Assembly (NCBI GenBank): GCA_003486785.1
Contig: DNFZ01000008.1
Span: 1-12,428 of the forward strand
DNA from: Clostridiales bacterium
GTDB lineage: Bacteria; Bacillota; Clostridia; Christensenellales; CAG-138
Reading direction: 5' to 3'
Length of the DNA stretch: 12,428 nucleotides
Numbering within the stretch: the stretch's first letter is position 1; every line of letters starts with the position of its first letter. The notes below the pieces were generated by a model, which was given only the letters and a program-made list of their open reading frames with translations, had not been told where the DNA came from and ran no database searches. Positions 1 to 7,756 of the stretch are shown piece after piece. Position numbers and translations under genes: made by a program.

Positions 1-1
1 G

Positions 2-2380
2 ACAACTGGGCTTTGCGTACTGGGCAATGAACAATACAGCGCGTATCCCACCCCGGGCGCCGCAAACAGCGCGCGCTTTTTCACCGAGCCGACCGTGGAG
101 GAAGCACGCGCGACGCAGGCCGTCTGCATCAATGAAGTGATGTCAAACAACCGGTATACGCTGACCGACCAGGACGGAGACCGCAGCGACTGGGTCGAGC
201 TCTACAACCGCTCTGCAGAGCCCGTTTCGCTGGAGGGCTATTTTCTTTCCGACGATGCTGTCGCGCCGTTTTTATACGCGCTGCCGGATCAAACGCTCGC
301 GCCCGGAGACTATATCGTTGTTTTCCTCTCGGGCAAAGATCGTGTCCGGGACGGAGAGATTCACGCCTGCTTCCGCCTCTCGGCGGATGAAACCGCGCTG
401 TACCTAACCAACGCCGCCTCGTTTACCCGCGAAACGCTCACACTGATCGAAAACTGTCCCGCGGATATCTCAATCGGGCGAGCGGAGGACGGCAGCATGG
501 TGTTTTATGCGTTTCCGACGCCCTGGTATGAAAACGCAGCGGCGTATTCGGAGCTGAGCGAAGCATATCACACCGTAGCCGAAGTAACGATCAACGAAGT
601 TTTCTCCGGCGCCGTGTACGGGGACGACACACCCGACTGGATTGAACTAAAAAACAATACCGACCAAACCATATCGCTCAAGGGCTGGTTTTTATCGGAC
701 TCGATTTTAGAACACAAGCGATGGCAGATACCGGATATCAGCATTCCGCCAAACGGCTATACCGTGATCTATGCTGCAAAGGAAGCGGTCGAAGGCGCAG
801 CCGTGACGGCTTCTTTTTCTATTGCGGCCTCCGGCGAAACGGTCTTTTTGTTTGATGCAAACGGCTGCCGCGTGGATTCATTTGAGACGGGCGCAATCCG
901 CGCAGGCGGCTCATCGGGACGAACGCCGGCGACAAGCGATGCGCGCGTTTTCTTTACAAACCCAACGCCGGGGCGCGAAAACGGGAACGACTACACCACC
1001 GGCTACGCCCCAAAACCGATTCTCTCCGAGACAGCGCTTTTGCAGACAGCGCCGTTTACCCTTACGCTGCGCTGCTCAAACCCGGGCGCCGAGATTCGCT
1101 ATACCACGGACGGATCCGTGCCGGTCGAGAGCTCCGCGCTCTATACGGCGCCGATCCCGATCGAACAGAACACGGTTATACGGGCGGTATCCTTTCAAGA
1201 CGGGCTTATGCGCAGCGATATTGTGACGCAGACTTTTTTGCTTGATGCGACGCACGAGCTCCCCATTCTCTGCCTAACGACAGATCCTGAGAATCTGGAT
1301 GGTCGAGACGGTATACTCTCAAAGAAAAACCGCTATGACGACGAATGGGAGCGCGCGGCCGTAATTGAATATCTGGACGGCGAATCGCGGTTTTCCGTCA
1401 ACTGCGGATTTCGGCTGCACGGGAATATGTCCCGCCAAAGCAACGGCTACGGCAAAGCTTCCATGAAGCTGTGTTTTCGCGCTTGTTACGACAACAGCAC
1501 GCTCAACTACCCGCTGTTTGAGGATGGAAAATCCACGGTCTTTCACACGCTCCTGCTCCGCAACGGCAGTGATATGCGTTATGCGGTCATTCGCGATGAA
1601 CTCATCACCAACATCGCGTACCGAACGTCGGATCAGCTTTGCGTCATGACCTCGCAATACGTTGCGGCGTATTTCAATGGCGAATATATGGGGCTCTACG
1701 CGCTCAAAGAATCGCTCGGATCGGGGTATTTTGCCGAGCATTTCGGCGTGTCTCAGGACAGCGTGGAGATGCACCGCCCCGCGGTTGAGGAGCATGAAGA
1801 CTTTGTTGCGCTCTTGCGCTATGCCAAGGCGCACGATCTGCGCGAGGAGGAGCACTACCGTTATCTGGAAGATCGCATCAATTTTGACAGCATGATCGAC
1901 TGGCTCATCTACGAAGCGTATTCCACCAATCTCGACGTGGCGGTGAATGTTCGATACTACCGCAGCAAAGAGGCGGACGGAAAGTGGCACTATGCGCTGT
2001 TTGATCTGGATCTGAGCATGAAGACCGACGCGAACTTCGACCATCTATTGGTTGCCGCGTGGAATATCATTCCGCGAAAGCTCCTGTGGAACGAAACATT
2101 TCAGCATCGGTTTCTGACCCGCTTAGCATATCTTTTGGAGCACGAGCTATCTCAGGAGGCAGTGCTTGCCGAGTATGAATCGCTCGTCGCCCAGATCGAG
2201 CATGAGATGGTGCTCGAGCGCGCCAGATGGCCAAAGCGGATCAATAAAACGTGGCAAGGCTATCTGCTCGATTTAAAAGAGGAAATTCTGAACGACCGCG
2301 CAGGGCAGCTCAGGGTCAGTATCGCCGCTTACATGGGCAGGCCGCTTTCAGAAATTGAAGCGTATTTTACACAGGCTTAG
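2..2380 (+). CDS. Lamin-tail/CotH kinase family surface protein (CotH1), 5' partial
   Basis: The frame is open from base 2, so the GTG at 95 is an internal codon and the true start lies left of the window. The first ~30 residues end in YPTPGAAN, the typical close of a lamin-tail domain (LTD). Two whole LTDs follow (about nt 116-535 with DWVELYN, and nt 580-985 with DWIELKN), each closing in a PTP motif. Next is a chitobiase-C-terminal-like Ig domain (nt ~1010-1245, with YTTDGSVP), then a CotH kinase-fold domain (nt ~1260-2330). CotH landmarks are LHGNMSR, the LRN...RDEL segment, AYFNGEYMGLYALKE, NLDVAVNVRYYR (nt ~1928) and FDLDLS (nt ~2000). The two acidic motifs match the catalytic/metal-binding region known in spore-coat kinase CotH. 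CotH proteins phosphorylate secreted or coat proteins; the substrate here is unknown. No LPXTG or other C-terminal anchor is seen, and the export signal would lie outside the window. Paralogous to the gene at 4544. Confidence 0.88.
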   Translation, partial: TTGLCVLGNEQYSAYPTPGAANSARFFTEPTVEEARATQAVCINEVMSNNRYTLTDQDGDRSDWVELYNRSAEPVSLEGYFLSDDAVAPFLYALPDQTLAPGDYIVVFLSGKDRVRDGEIHACFRLSADETALYLTNAASFTRETLTLIENCPADISIGRAEDGSMVFYAFPTPWYENAAAYSELSEAYHTVAEVTINEVFSGAVYGDDTPDWIELKNNTDQTISLKGWFLSDSILEHKRWQIPDISIPPNGYTVIYAAKEAVEGAAVTASFSIAASGETVFLFDANGCRVDSFETGAIRAGGSSGRTPATSDARVFFTNPTPGRENGNDYTTGYAPKPILSETALLQTAPFTLTLRCSNPGAEIRYTTDGSVPVESSALYTAPIPIEQNTVIRAVSFQDGLMRSDIVTQTFLLDATHELPILCLTTDPENLDGRDGILSKKNRYDDEWERAAVIEYLDGESRFSVNCGFRLHGNMSRQSNGYGKASMKLCFRACYDNSTLNYPLFEDGKSTVFHTLLLRNGSDMRYAVIRDELITNIAYRTSDQLCVMTSQYVAAYFNGEYMGLYALKESLGSGYFAEHFGVSQDSVEMHRPAVEEHEDFVALLRYAKAHDLREEEHYRYLEDRINFDSMIDWLIYEAYSTNLDVAVNVRYYRSKEADGKWHYALFDLDLSMKTDANFDHLLVAAWNIIPRKLLWNETFQHRFLTRLAYLLEHELSQEAVLAEYESLVAQIEHEMVLERARWPKRINKTWQGYLLDLKEEILNDRAGQLRVSIAAYMGRPLSEIEAYFTQA

Positions 2381-2387
2381 CCGGATC

Positions 2388-2405
2388 GGGCGGCTATAGC
2401 CGCCT
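2388..2405 (+). terminator. GC-rich hairpin after CotH1 gene
   Basis: A perfect 16-base palindrome, GGCGGCTATAGCCGCC (2389-2404), plus an outer G·T pair, starts 8 bases after the stop codon. It folds into a short strong stem. No T-run follows directly (the next run of T is near 2435), so this is at best an imperfect intrinsic terminator or an mRNA 3'-end stabiliser. Its location, straight after the stop and before a gene of unrelated function, supports a transcript boundary. Confidence 0.4.
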
Positions 2406-2453
2406 AAGAATCGGGCGCAATGCCATGGGGCTATCTTTTTTGCAGTTTTCGTG

Positions 2454-2459
2454 TATCAT
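2454..2459 (+). promoter_or_regulatory. Possible -10 element upstream of rarA
   Basis: TATCAT matches the sigma-A -10 consensus at 5 of 6 positions and lies about 70 bases before the rarA start. No convincing -35 hexamer lies 16-18 bases upstream (TTGCAG at 2440 is too close), so this is weak. The leader between it and the ATG holds a TTGTTC/GAACAA inverted repeat (2480-2485/2499-2504) and a near-palindrome AATGATATCGTT (2513-2524). Confidence 0.25.
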
Positions 2460-2527
2460 ATAGGAAAGAATCGGACGCCTTGTTCATCCATGCGCCTAGA
2501 ACAAAAAATGAGAATGATATCGTTTAT

Positions 2528-3871
2528 ATGGCAGACTTGTTTCAGAACCAATTAGAAGAAAACGCGCCGCTGGCGGATCGCATGCGCCCGCGTACGCTCG
2601 ATGAATTCATCGGACAAACGCACATCGTAGGCGAAGGCAAGCTGCTGCGCCGCGCCATCCTGACCGACCGGCTGCAATCGTCGATCTTCTTCGGACCGCC
2701 GGGTACGGGGAAGACCACATTGGCCGCCATCGTGGCCAACGCAACCGGCGGCGCGTTCGTCAAGCTCAACGCCGTTACGGCGGGGGTCAAGGAGCTGCGC
2801 GCTATCGTGGAAGAGGCGGAGCAGCGGCTGCGGCTCTATCGCCAGCCGACGTATCTGCTGCTGGACGAGTGCCATCGCTGGAATAAGACGCAGAGCGATT
2901 CCCTACTGCCCGCGCTGGAGAAGGGCATCATCCGCTTCATCGGCTCCACCACGGAGAACCCGATGATCGCCATGACCAGCGCAATCGTATCAAGATGCCG
3001 CGTGTTTCAGTTTTATCCGCTCACGAGTGAAGACGTGGAGCAGGTGGTGCTGGCAGCAGTGCGCGACGAAGCGCGCGGCTTTGGCAAGCTGCCCGTCGTG
3101 CTGGAGGATGAGGCGCTGCACACCATCTGCGCGATTGCAAACGGGGACTGCCGAAACGCGCTCAATGCGCTGGAGCTCGCCGTGCTCACCACTTCGCAGA
3201 ATGAAGCGGGAGAGATCCGCATCACGCGGGAGATCGCCGCTGAATCCAGTCAGAAGAAAGTGATCAAGTGCGACGAGCAGCTTTTTTACGACATGCTCTC
3301 AGCCTTTTGCAAGTCCCTTCGCGGCGGAGACTCCGACGCAGCCATCGCATGGTTTTCACGGCTGCTGTACGCGGGGGTCGATCCGCGCATCATCGCGCGG
3401 CGGCTTATCGCCCACGCGAGCGAGGACGTTGGCTTAGCCAACCCGCAGGCGATGGTGCAGGCGGTTGCGGCGGCGGATGCGCTCGAGCACATCGGCCTGC
3501 CGGAGGCGCGGCTGCCGCTGACCCAGGCCATCCTCTTCATCTGCGAGTCGCCCAAGAGCAACAGCGTCGTGGTTGCGCTCAGCCAGGCAGCGGCAGATGC
3601 GGAGACGAGCTTTGACGAGCCGGTGCCGGTGTATTTGAGGGACACGTCGTTTGCGGGAGCTAGCAAGCTCGGGCACGGCAAAGGCTATCTCTACCCGCAC
3701 GATTTCCCCGGCCACTGGGTCAGGCAGGAGTATATGCCGCCCTCGCTCAAGGGCAGGCGGTATTATATCCCGTCCGATCAGGGGCAGGAAGCAAAGATTC
3801 TGGAAAATCACGAGCGGCGCGAGAAGCTCCGAAACGGAGAAGCACCCGCGCAGGAGAAACCAGAGGCATAG
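2528..3871 (+). CDS. rarA: Replication-associated recombination protein A (RarA/MgsA, AAA+ ATPase)
   Basis: A 447-residue AAA+ ATPase of the RarA/MgsA/WRNIP1 family, which acts at stalled replication forks and in recombination-dependent repair in the cytoplasm. Visible motifs: N-terminal PLADRMRPRTLDEFIGQ, Walker A GPPGTGKT (residues 56-63), Walker B-type LLLDECHRWNK (~110-120), sensor 1 GSTTENP (139-145), arginine-finger segment SRCR (155-158). The C-terminal tetramerisation/MgsA part has ASEDVGLANPQA, SPKSNS and GKGYLYPHDFPGHW. Length is normal. The frame opens at 2420, but the 36 extra codons do not look like RarA, and MADLFQ at 2528 matches the usual N-terminus, so that start is chosen although its Shine-Dalgarno is weak. 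It is unrelated in function to the surface-protein genes on both sides and probably shares a transcript with the DUF3592 gene 32 bases downstream. Confidence 0.95.
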   Translation: MADLFQNQLEENAPLADRMRPRTLDEFIGQTHIVGEGKLLRRAILTDRLQSSIFFGPPGTGKTTLAAIVANATGGAFVKLNAVTAGVKELRAIVEEAEQRLRLYRQPTYLLLDECHRWNKTQSDSLLPALEKGIIRFIGSTTENPMIAMTSAIVSRCRVFQFYPLTSEDVEQVVLAAVRDEARGFGKLPVVLEDEALHTICAIANGDCRNALNALELAVLTTSQNEAGEIRITREIAAESSQKKVIKCDEQLFYDMLSAFCKSLRGGDSDAAIAWFSRLLYAGVDPRIIARRLIAHASEDVGLANPQAMVQAVAAADALEHIGLPEARLPLTQAILFICESPKSNSVVVALSQAAADAETSFDEPVPVYLRDTSFAGASKLGHGKGYLYPHDFPGHWVRQEYMPPSLKGRRYYIPSDQGQEAKILENHERREKLRNGEAPAQEKPEA

Positions 3872-3903
3872 GACGACTATTCCGAATAACAGGAGAGACA
3901 AAC

Positions 3904-4356
3904 ATGACCGCCATGATACCGGCAACAAGCATCACATTCGCAACGCTTTTCACCATCATCTTCTCCGGCACGTTCGGGCTGCTGGGTCTGATCTTTCTTG
4001 GCATAGGCCTCGGGCTTGCCGCCGCACAAAACAAAAAACGCAGTTTATGCACCGCCTATACCGAAGGCACGGTGAGCGATATGCAGACCCAGTTCGGCAC
4101 AACGGGCCTTCGCGCCGTCTATCGCTTTTCGATCGACGGGAAACCGATGGAGTATATCTCCAGCTATGTCGGCAACGCAAACCTGCTCGTCGGCCAGAGC
4201 GTTGCGGTGTATTACGACCCGGCGAACATCGGGCGCGTTTTTATCGAAGAGGACGCGCGGCAGATGCGCACCATGACCCGCGTATTCACGATTCTCGGCG
4301 GTGTGTTTGCCGGCCTTGCGCTCCTTGTTGCGGTGTTGCTACTGGGCGTTTTATAA
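3904..4356 (+). CDS. DUF3592-like membrane protein
   Basis: A 150-residue protein with a hydrophobic helix at residues ~10-40, a soluble core at ~45-120 and a second hydrophobic helix at ~126-150. The core has the DUF3592 pattern: a Y-T-x-G-x-V strand, then YRFSIDGKPMEYISS, then G-Q-S-V-A-V-Y-Y-D-P-A-N (residues 97-108), resembling the 'V-x-Y-x-P-x-N-P' end of that family. The topology suggests an extracytoplasmic or cytoplasmic loop domain held by two helices; no enzymatic residues are recognised and the function is unknown. The start has a clear AGGAG at 3891-3895, 8 bases before the ATG. It follows rarA by 32 bases with no terminator between, so co-transcription is likely. Confidence 0.8.
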   Translation: MTAMIPATSITFATLFTIIFSGTFGLLGLIFLGIGLGLAAAQNKKRSLCTAYTEGTVSDMQTQFGTTGLRAVYRFSIDGKPMEYISSYVGNANLLVGQSVAVYYDPANIGRVFIEEDARQMRTMTRVFTILGGVFAGLALLVAVLLLGVL

Positions 4357-4465
4357 ACCGCTTGATCGCCTATGGGGCAAAAAAAGCACGAAATTTAATG
4401 AAAACACGCATGTGGAGTGATTGAGTTGATATTTCGGACATTTTGTGAATATTCGTGGGGTATCA

Positions 4466-4494
4466 TTGGCACGGCATCGGGCTTATGGTACACT
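4466..4494 (+). promoter_or_regulatory. Sigma-A promoter of the CotH2-VTC-DUF4956 unit
   Basis: -35 TTGGCA (4466-4471), a 17-base spacer, and -10 TACACT (4489-4494) with an extended -10 TGG directly before it. The predicted transcript start is near 4501, leaving a leader of about 40 bases with GAGAGGAG (4527-4534) at a good distance from the ATG at 4544. Because the promoter overlaps the upstream extension of the open frame (from GTG 4445), it also argues that translation starts at 4544 and not further upstream. Confidence 0.75.
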
Positions 4495-4543
4495 AGACGT
4501 TGCGAAAATGCGCACAGCAAATTCGCGAGAGGAGCATGGATAC

Positions 4544-7500
4544 ATGGCAATTCGAAGGAGGAGAGCATCCGGCGCGCGAAAGCTGCTCGTAATTGTGCTG
4601 CTTGCCGTTTGTGCCGTTGCGCTCGTTCTTTATATATCCAAGGGCGGCGGAAAAATCGAGACGGAGCGTCTCGGCCAGGTTCAGATCAACGAGGTTATGA
4701 CCAGCAACAAAGGCTCCGTGCCGGACGAAACGGGCGCCTTTCCGGACTGGATCGAGCTGCATAACAACACCGATCTGACGCTGGACATCTCCGGCTACGG
4801 ACTGACCGACGAGCTGATTTCCGCTGCGAAATGGACGTTCCCCGAAGGGTCCGTCATACAGCCGGATGGGTTCATCATCGTTTTCTGCAGCGGGGATACC
4901 ACGCGCGGAAAGCTCCATACGCCTTTCAAGCTCTCCGCATCGGACGATGTGATTCTCTCCAACGCCTCCGGCAAGGTGGTGGACAGCATCGCGCTCAGGC
5001 CGGTGACGAGCGGCTATTCGCTCGGCCGCAGCGCAAGCGACAACGCGACGTGGAGCGAAATGCTGCCAAGCCCCGGCTATCCGAATACCGAAGAAGGCGC
5101 CGCGGCGTATCTGGCGACGCTTGCAGCCTCCGCCGAGGAGTCCATCGGCGTATACCTCAACGAGTTTATGGCGAGCAACGCTTCCACGCTGGTCGGGCCG
5201 GACGGCTCGTATTGCGACTGGATCGAACTATACAACACCACCGGCTCGGAGGTCGACCTCAGCGGGTTCGGCATCTCGGATACGCCGACGCAGCCGCTGA
5301 AGTACAAGCTGCCCGAGGGCACAAAAATATCCGCATACGGCGTGCTGCTCATCTATCTGACCGGCCGTGAAACGCCCGAGGGCGCGGATAAAATCGAGGC
5401 CCCGTTCGGGCTGGCTGCCTATGCCGAGAGCGTGGTGCTGGCTACGCCTGCCGGTCGCATCCTGGATCAGTATGACTACACCCGCGCGAGCACCGATATC
5501 AGCATCGCGCGCAATCCCGACGGCACGGGCGAATGGGCGCCAACCTCACAGCCCACGCCGGGGTATACGAACAACAACGCGGGGCTGGAAGCCTTCCTAA
5601 AGACGCTCTCCTTCGGCAAGGGTGAGATCATCATCTCTGAAGTACTCAACGCCAACGTTGCGCATCTCAAGCAGCCGGACGGGCAGTATTACGACTGGAT
5701 CGAGATCTACAACACCACGGGCGCTCCCATACAACTGGCGGGCTATGCGCTGAGCGACAACGCAAAAAACCCTGCCAAATGGGTCTTTCCTGATATTACG
5801 CTCGAAGCGGGCGAATACTTAACGGTTCTCGCGTCGGGCAAAAACGTGTCCAACGCGCAAAAAAAAAATAACCTAGAGACGAACTTCCGCCTCTCTTCGG
5901 CTGGGGATGTCGTGTTTCTGTTCAAGCCGGACGGAACACTGCTCGATAAAATGCTCGTGCCAAAAGGGCGCGCGGGCGTAAGCTATGGCCGCACGGGCGC
6001 AAGCCTTTATTTTTACGGCGCGCCTACCCCCAACGCGGCAAACGGCGCGGGCATACCCGGTTTTGCGGAAAAGCCCAAGATCATAACCCCCGGAGGCACG
6101 TTTGACAACGCGCAGAGCGTCAGCCTAGAGGTGCCGGAGGGTTGCTTTGTTACCTATACCACGGACGGAACGGTGCCCACGGAGAGCTCCGCGCGCTATT
6201 CCGGCCCGATTACTGTGAGTAGAACCGTGGTGCTGCGCGCGCGCGCGTTTCAAACCGGCTATTTTGCCAGTGACACCGCGAGCCAGACCTATGTGATATA
6301 CACCGGTGAAAACACGGTGGAAAACCATCGATACACGCTGCCCGTGGTGAGCATCGTGACCGCGCCGGAGAACCTTTGGGATCCGGACAGCGGGATCTAT
6401 GTGGTCGGAAATCGATACGCAGAGCTCTCCGGCCAGCTGCCGACGGATATCACGATGACTGCCGGTATGCAGGACCCCAACTGGAACAAAGCCAACTTCA
6501 ACGCGCAAAACATCTCCAATCCCGACCCGCTCGGGCGCAGGTGGGAGCGCGACGTGCATTTCGATTATATCGATCTTGACGGAACAACCCTGTTCAGCGG
6601 GGATGGCGTAATCCAGATTCAAGGGCAGTTTTCGCGCAACAAACAGCAAAAGGGATTGACGCTCATCGCCAAGGGCGCGTATGGAGACAACAGGTTCAAC
6701 TATCCGTTTTTTGAAAATCGCACGGCGACGAGCTATAAGTCGGTTATACTGCGCGCGAGCGCGCAGGACGCGACCAACAGCCGCATTCGCGACCATCTGA
6801 TGACCTCCCTGCTGGAGGAGGGCAACACGGGCCTGCCGGAAGAGCGCGCGGTCGTGGTGCAGGCGCACAAGCAGGTGGTCGTGCTGATCAACGGCAAATA
6901 CTGGGGCGTATATGACCTCATGGAGCGCATCAAGGAAGACTTTGTCGCTTCGCGATTCAATCTTGCAAACCCGGACGCGATCGACATGCTCTTTGGAAAC
7001 GGAAACCAAAACTGCGTGATCGCCGGCGACGGCTGGCGAGACTATACCGCCATGGTAGAGTGGGCGGGCAGCAATGATCTAAGCAACTCCGCCAACTATG
7101 AATATATCTCTTCGCTGATGGACGTGGAGAACTATGCCACCTATATTGCGGCCGAGATCATCGTGGGCAATTCCGACTCCGGCAACATCAAATATTGGCG
7201 CAGCCCGGAGTATGACAACAAATGGCGCTGGATCTTTTACGATTTCTGCTGGGCGATGAACCGCAACGACAACTACTCGGATACGGCAACGGTCGGCTAC
7301 CGCAGAGACTTCTTCTCGCGCTACTTCCATCCGGACGGGCATGGCTCCGGCAAGTCCTCCTCCACGGTGCTCTCACGCGCGCTGTTGGAGAACGCGTCGT
7401 TCCGGCAGATGTTCCTTGAGAAGGTTGCGATCATGCTCAATGAGATCTACACGCCGGAGAAGATCAACGCCATGGTGGATCGTTTGCAGGGCAATATCGC

Positions 7501-7693
7501 CGAAGAAATGAAGTTTGACGTCGATCTTTGGGATGGAATCTCCTATTCTACCTGGCAGAAGCATTGCGACAACATTCGCGACTATGCCAATAATTATCAG
7601 AACTATGCGCTGAAACACGTGCAAAACTACTTTAACCTCAGCGACGCGGAGATGAACAGCATCTTCGGGCGCACGACAACCTTAACAGACTAG
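4544..7693 (+). CDS. Membrane-anchored lamin-tail/CotH kinase family protein (CotH2)
   Basis: A 1049-residue protein. The N-terminus is very basic (IRRRRASGARK), then one hydrophobic helix at residues ~13-31: an uncleaved anchor or signal peptide placing the rest outside the membrane. Three lamin-tail domains follow (~45-180, ~203-342, ~361-498; motifs DWIELHN, DWIELYN, DWIEIYN), repeating with a period near 157 residues including a short alanine-rich linker. Then come a chitobiase-C-terminal-like Ig domain (~510-585, YTTDGTVP) and a CotH kinase-fold domain (~598-1030) with QFSRNKQQKG, VLINGKYWGVYDLMERIKEDF, GNSDSGNIKYWR (875-886) and YDFCWAM (899-905). The last motif has Cys902 where the paralogue at 2-2380 has Asp. 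No LPXTG. The start is set by GAGAGGAG at 4527-4534 and the promoter at 4466; the frame opens further up at 4445. An A10 tract (5859-5868) lies in the third LTD. First gene of a unit with VTC and DUF4956. Confidence 0.93.
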   Translation: MAIRRRRASGARKLLVIVLLAVCAVALVLYISKGGGKIETERLGQVQINEVMTSNKGSVPDETGAFPDWIELHNNTDLTLDISGYGLTDELISAAKWTFPEGSVIQPDGFIIVFCSGDTTRGKLHTPFKLSASDDVILSNASGKVVDSIALRPVTSGYSLGRSASDNATWSEMLPSPGYPNTEEGAAAYLATLAASAEESIGVYLNEFMASNASTLVGPDGSYCDWIELYNTTGSEVDLSGFGISDTPTQPLKYKLPEGTKISAYGVLLIYLTGRETPEGADKIEAPFGLAAYAESVVLATPAGRILDQYDYTRASTDISIARNPDGTGEWAPTSQPTPGYTNNNAGLEAFLKTLSFGKGEIIISEVLNANVAHLKQPDGQYYDWIEIYNTTGAPIQLAGYALSDNAKNPAKWVFPDITLEAGEYLTVLASGKNVSNAQKKNNLETNFRLSSAGDVVFLFKPDGTLLDKMLVPKGRAGVSYGRTGASLYFYGAPTPNAANGAGIPGFAEKPKIITPGGTFDNAQSVSLEVPEGCFVTYTTDGTVPTESSARYSGPITVSRTVVLRARAFQTGYFASDTASQTYVIYTGENTVENHRYTLPVVSIVTAPENLWDPDSGIYVVGNRYAELSGQLPTDITMTAGMQDPNWNKANFNAQNISNPDPLGRRWERDVHFDYIDLDGTTLFSGDGVIQIQGQFSRNKQQKGLTLIAKGAYGDNRFNYPFFENRTATSYKSVILRASAQDATNSRIRDHLMTSLLEEGNTGLPEERAVVVQAHKQVVVLINGKYWGVYDLMERIKEDFVASRFNLANPDAIDMLFGNGNQNCVIAGDGWRDYTAMVEWAGSNDLSNSANYEYISSLMDVENYATYIAAEIIVGNSDSGNIKYWRSPEYDNKWRWIFYDFCWAMNRNDNYSDTATVGYRRDFFSRYFHPDGHGSGKSSSTVLSRALLENASFRQMFLEKVAIMLNEIYTPEKINAMVDRLQGNIAEEMKFDVDLWDGISYSTWQKHCDNIRDYANNYQNYALKHVQNYFNLSDAEMNSIFGRTTTLTD
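5859..5868 (+). repeat. A10 homopolymer tract inside the CotH2 gene
   Basis: Ten consecutive A encode the end of Gln439 through Asn442 (Q-K-K-N). Loss of one A reads ...ATA ACC TAG and gain of one A reads ...AAA TAA, so either slippage stops translation within a few codons, before the Ig and CotH domains. The tract stands out in a GC-rich gene. Confidence 0.85.
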
Positions 7694-7756
7694 CGCTGCG
7701 GCTCTGAGCGGGCAATATCGGCTTTGGGCGCAGATAGAACAGGAAAGAAGCGGTAA

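Noticed and set aside
1319..2044. 241-codon minus-strand open frame inside CotH1
   Set aside because: It lies opposite the CotH domain, has no recognisable domain and is a shadow of the + strand reading frame.
2480..2504. SOS (LexA) box upstream of rarA
   Set aside because: The repeat reads TTGTTC...GAACAA with a 13-base gap, the reverse orientation and wrong spacing for the GAAC-N4-GTTC box.
3651..4424. 257-codon + strand frame bridging rarA and the DUF3592 gene
   Set aside because: Arg-rich out-of-frame translation overlapping two better-supported genes; no family resemblance.
4604..4616. Possible lipobox (LLAVC) in the CotH2 N-terminus
   Set aside because: The residue before Cys23 is Val and the cysteine sits in the middle of the hydrophobic helix, which does not fit a lipoprotein cleavage site.
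6235..6247. 13-base alternating GC run in the CotH2 gene
   Set aside because: It encodes ordinary Arg-Ala residues of the Ig domain in GC-rich codons; a Z-DNA role is not supported by anything else.
6125..7009. 294-codon open frame on the minus strand inside CotH2
   Set aside because: It lies opposite a well-supported coding region, is basic and low in recognisable motifs, and follows from the GC-rich codon pattern of the + strand gene.
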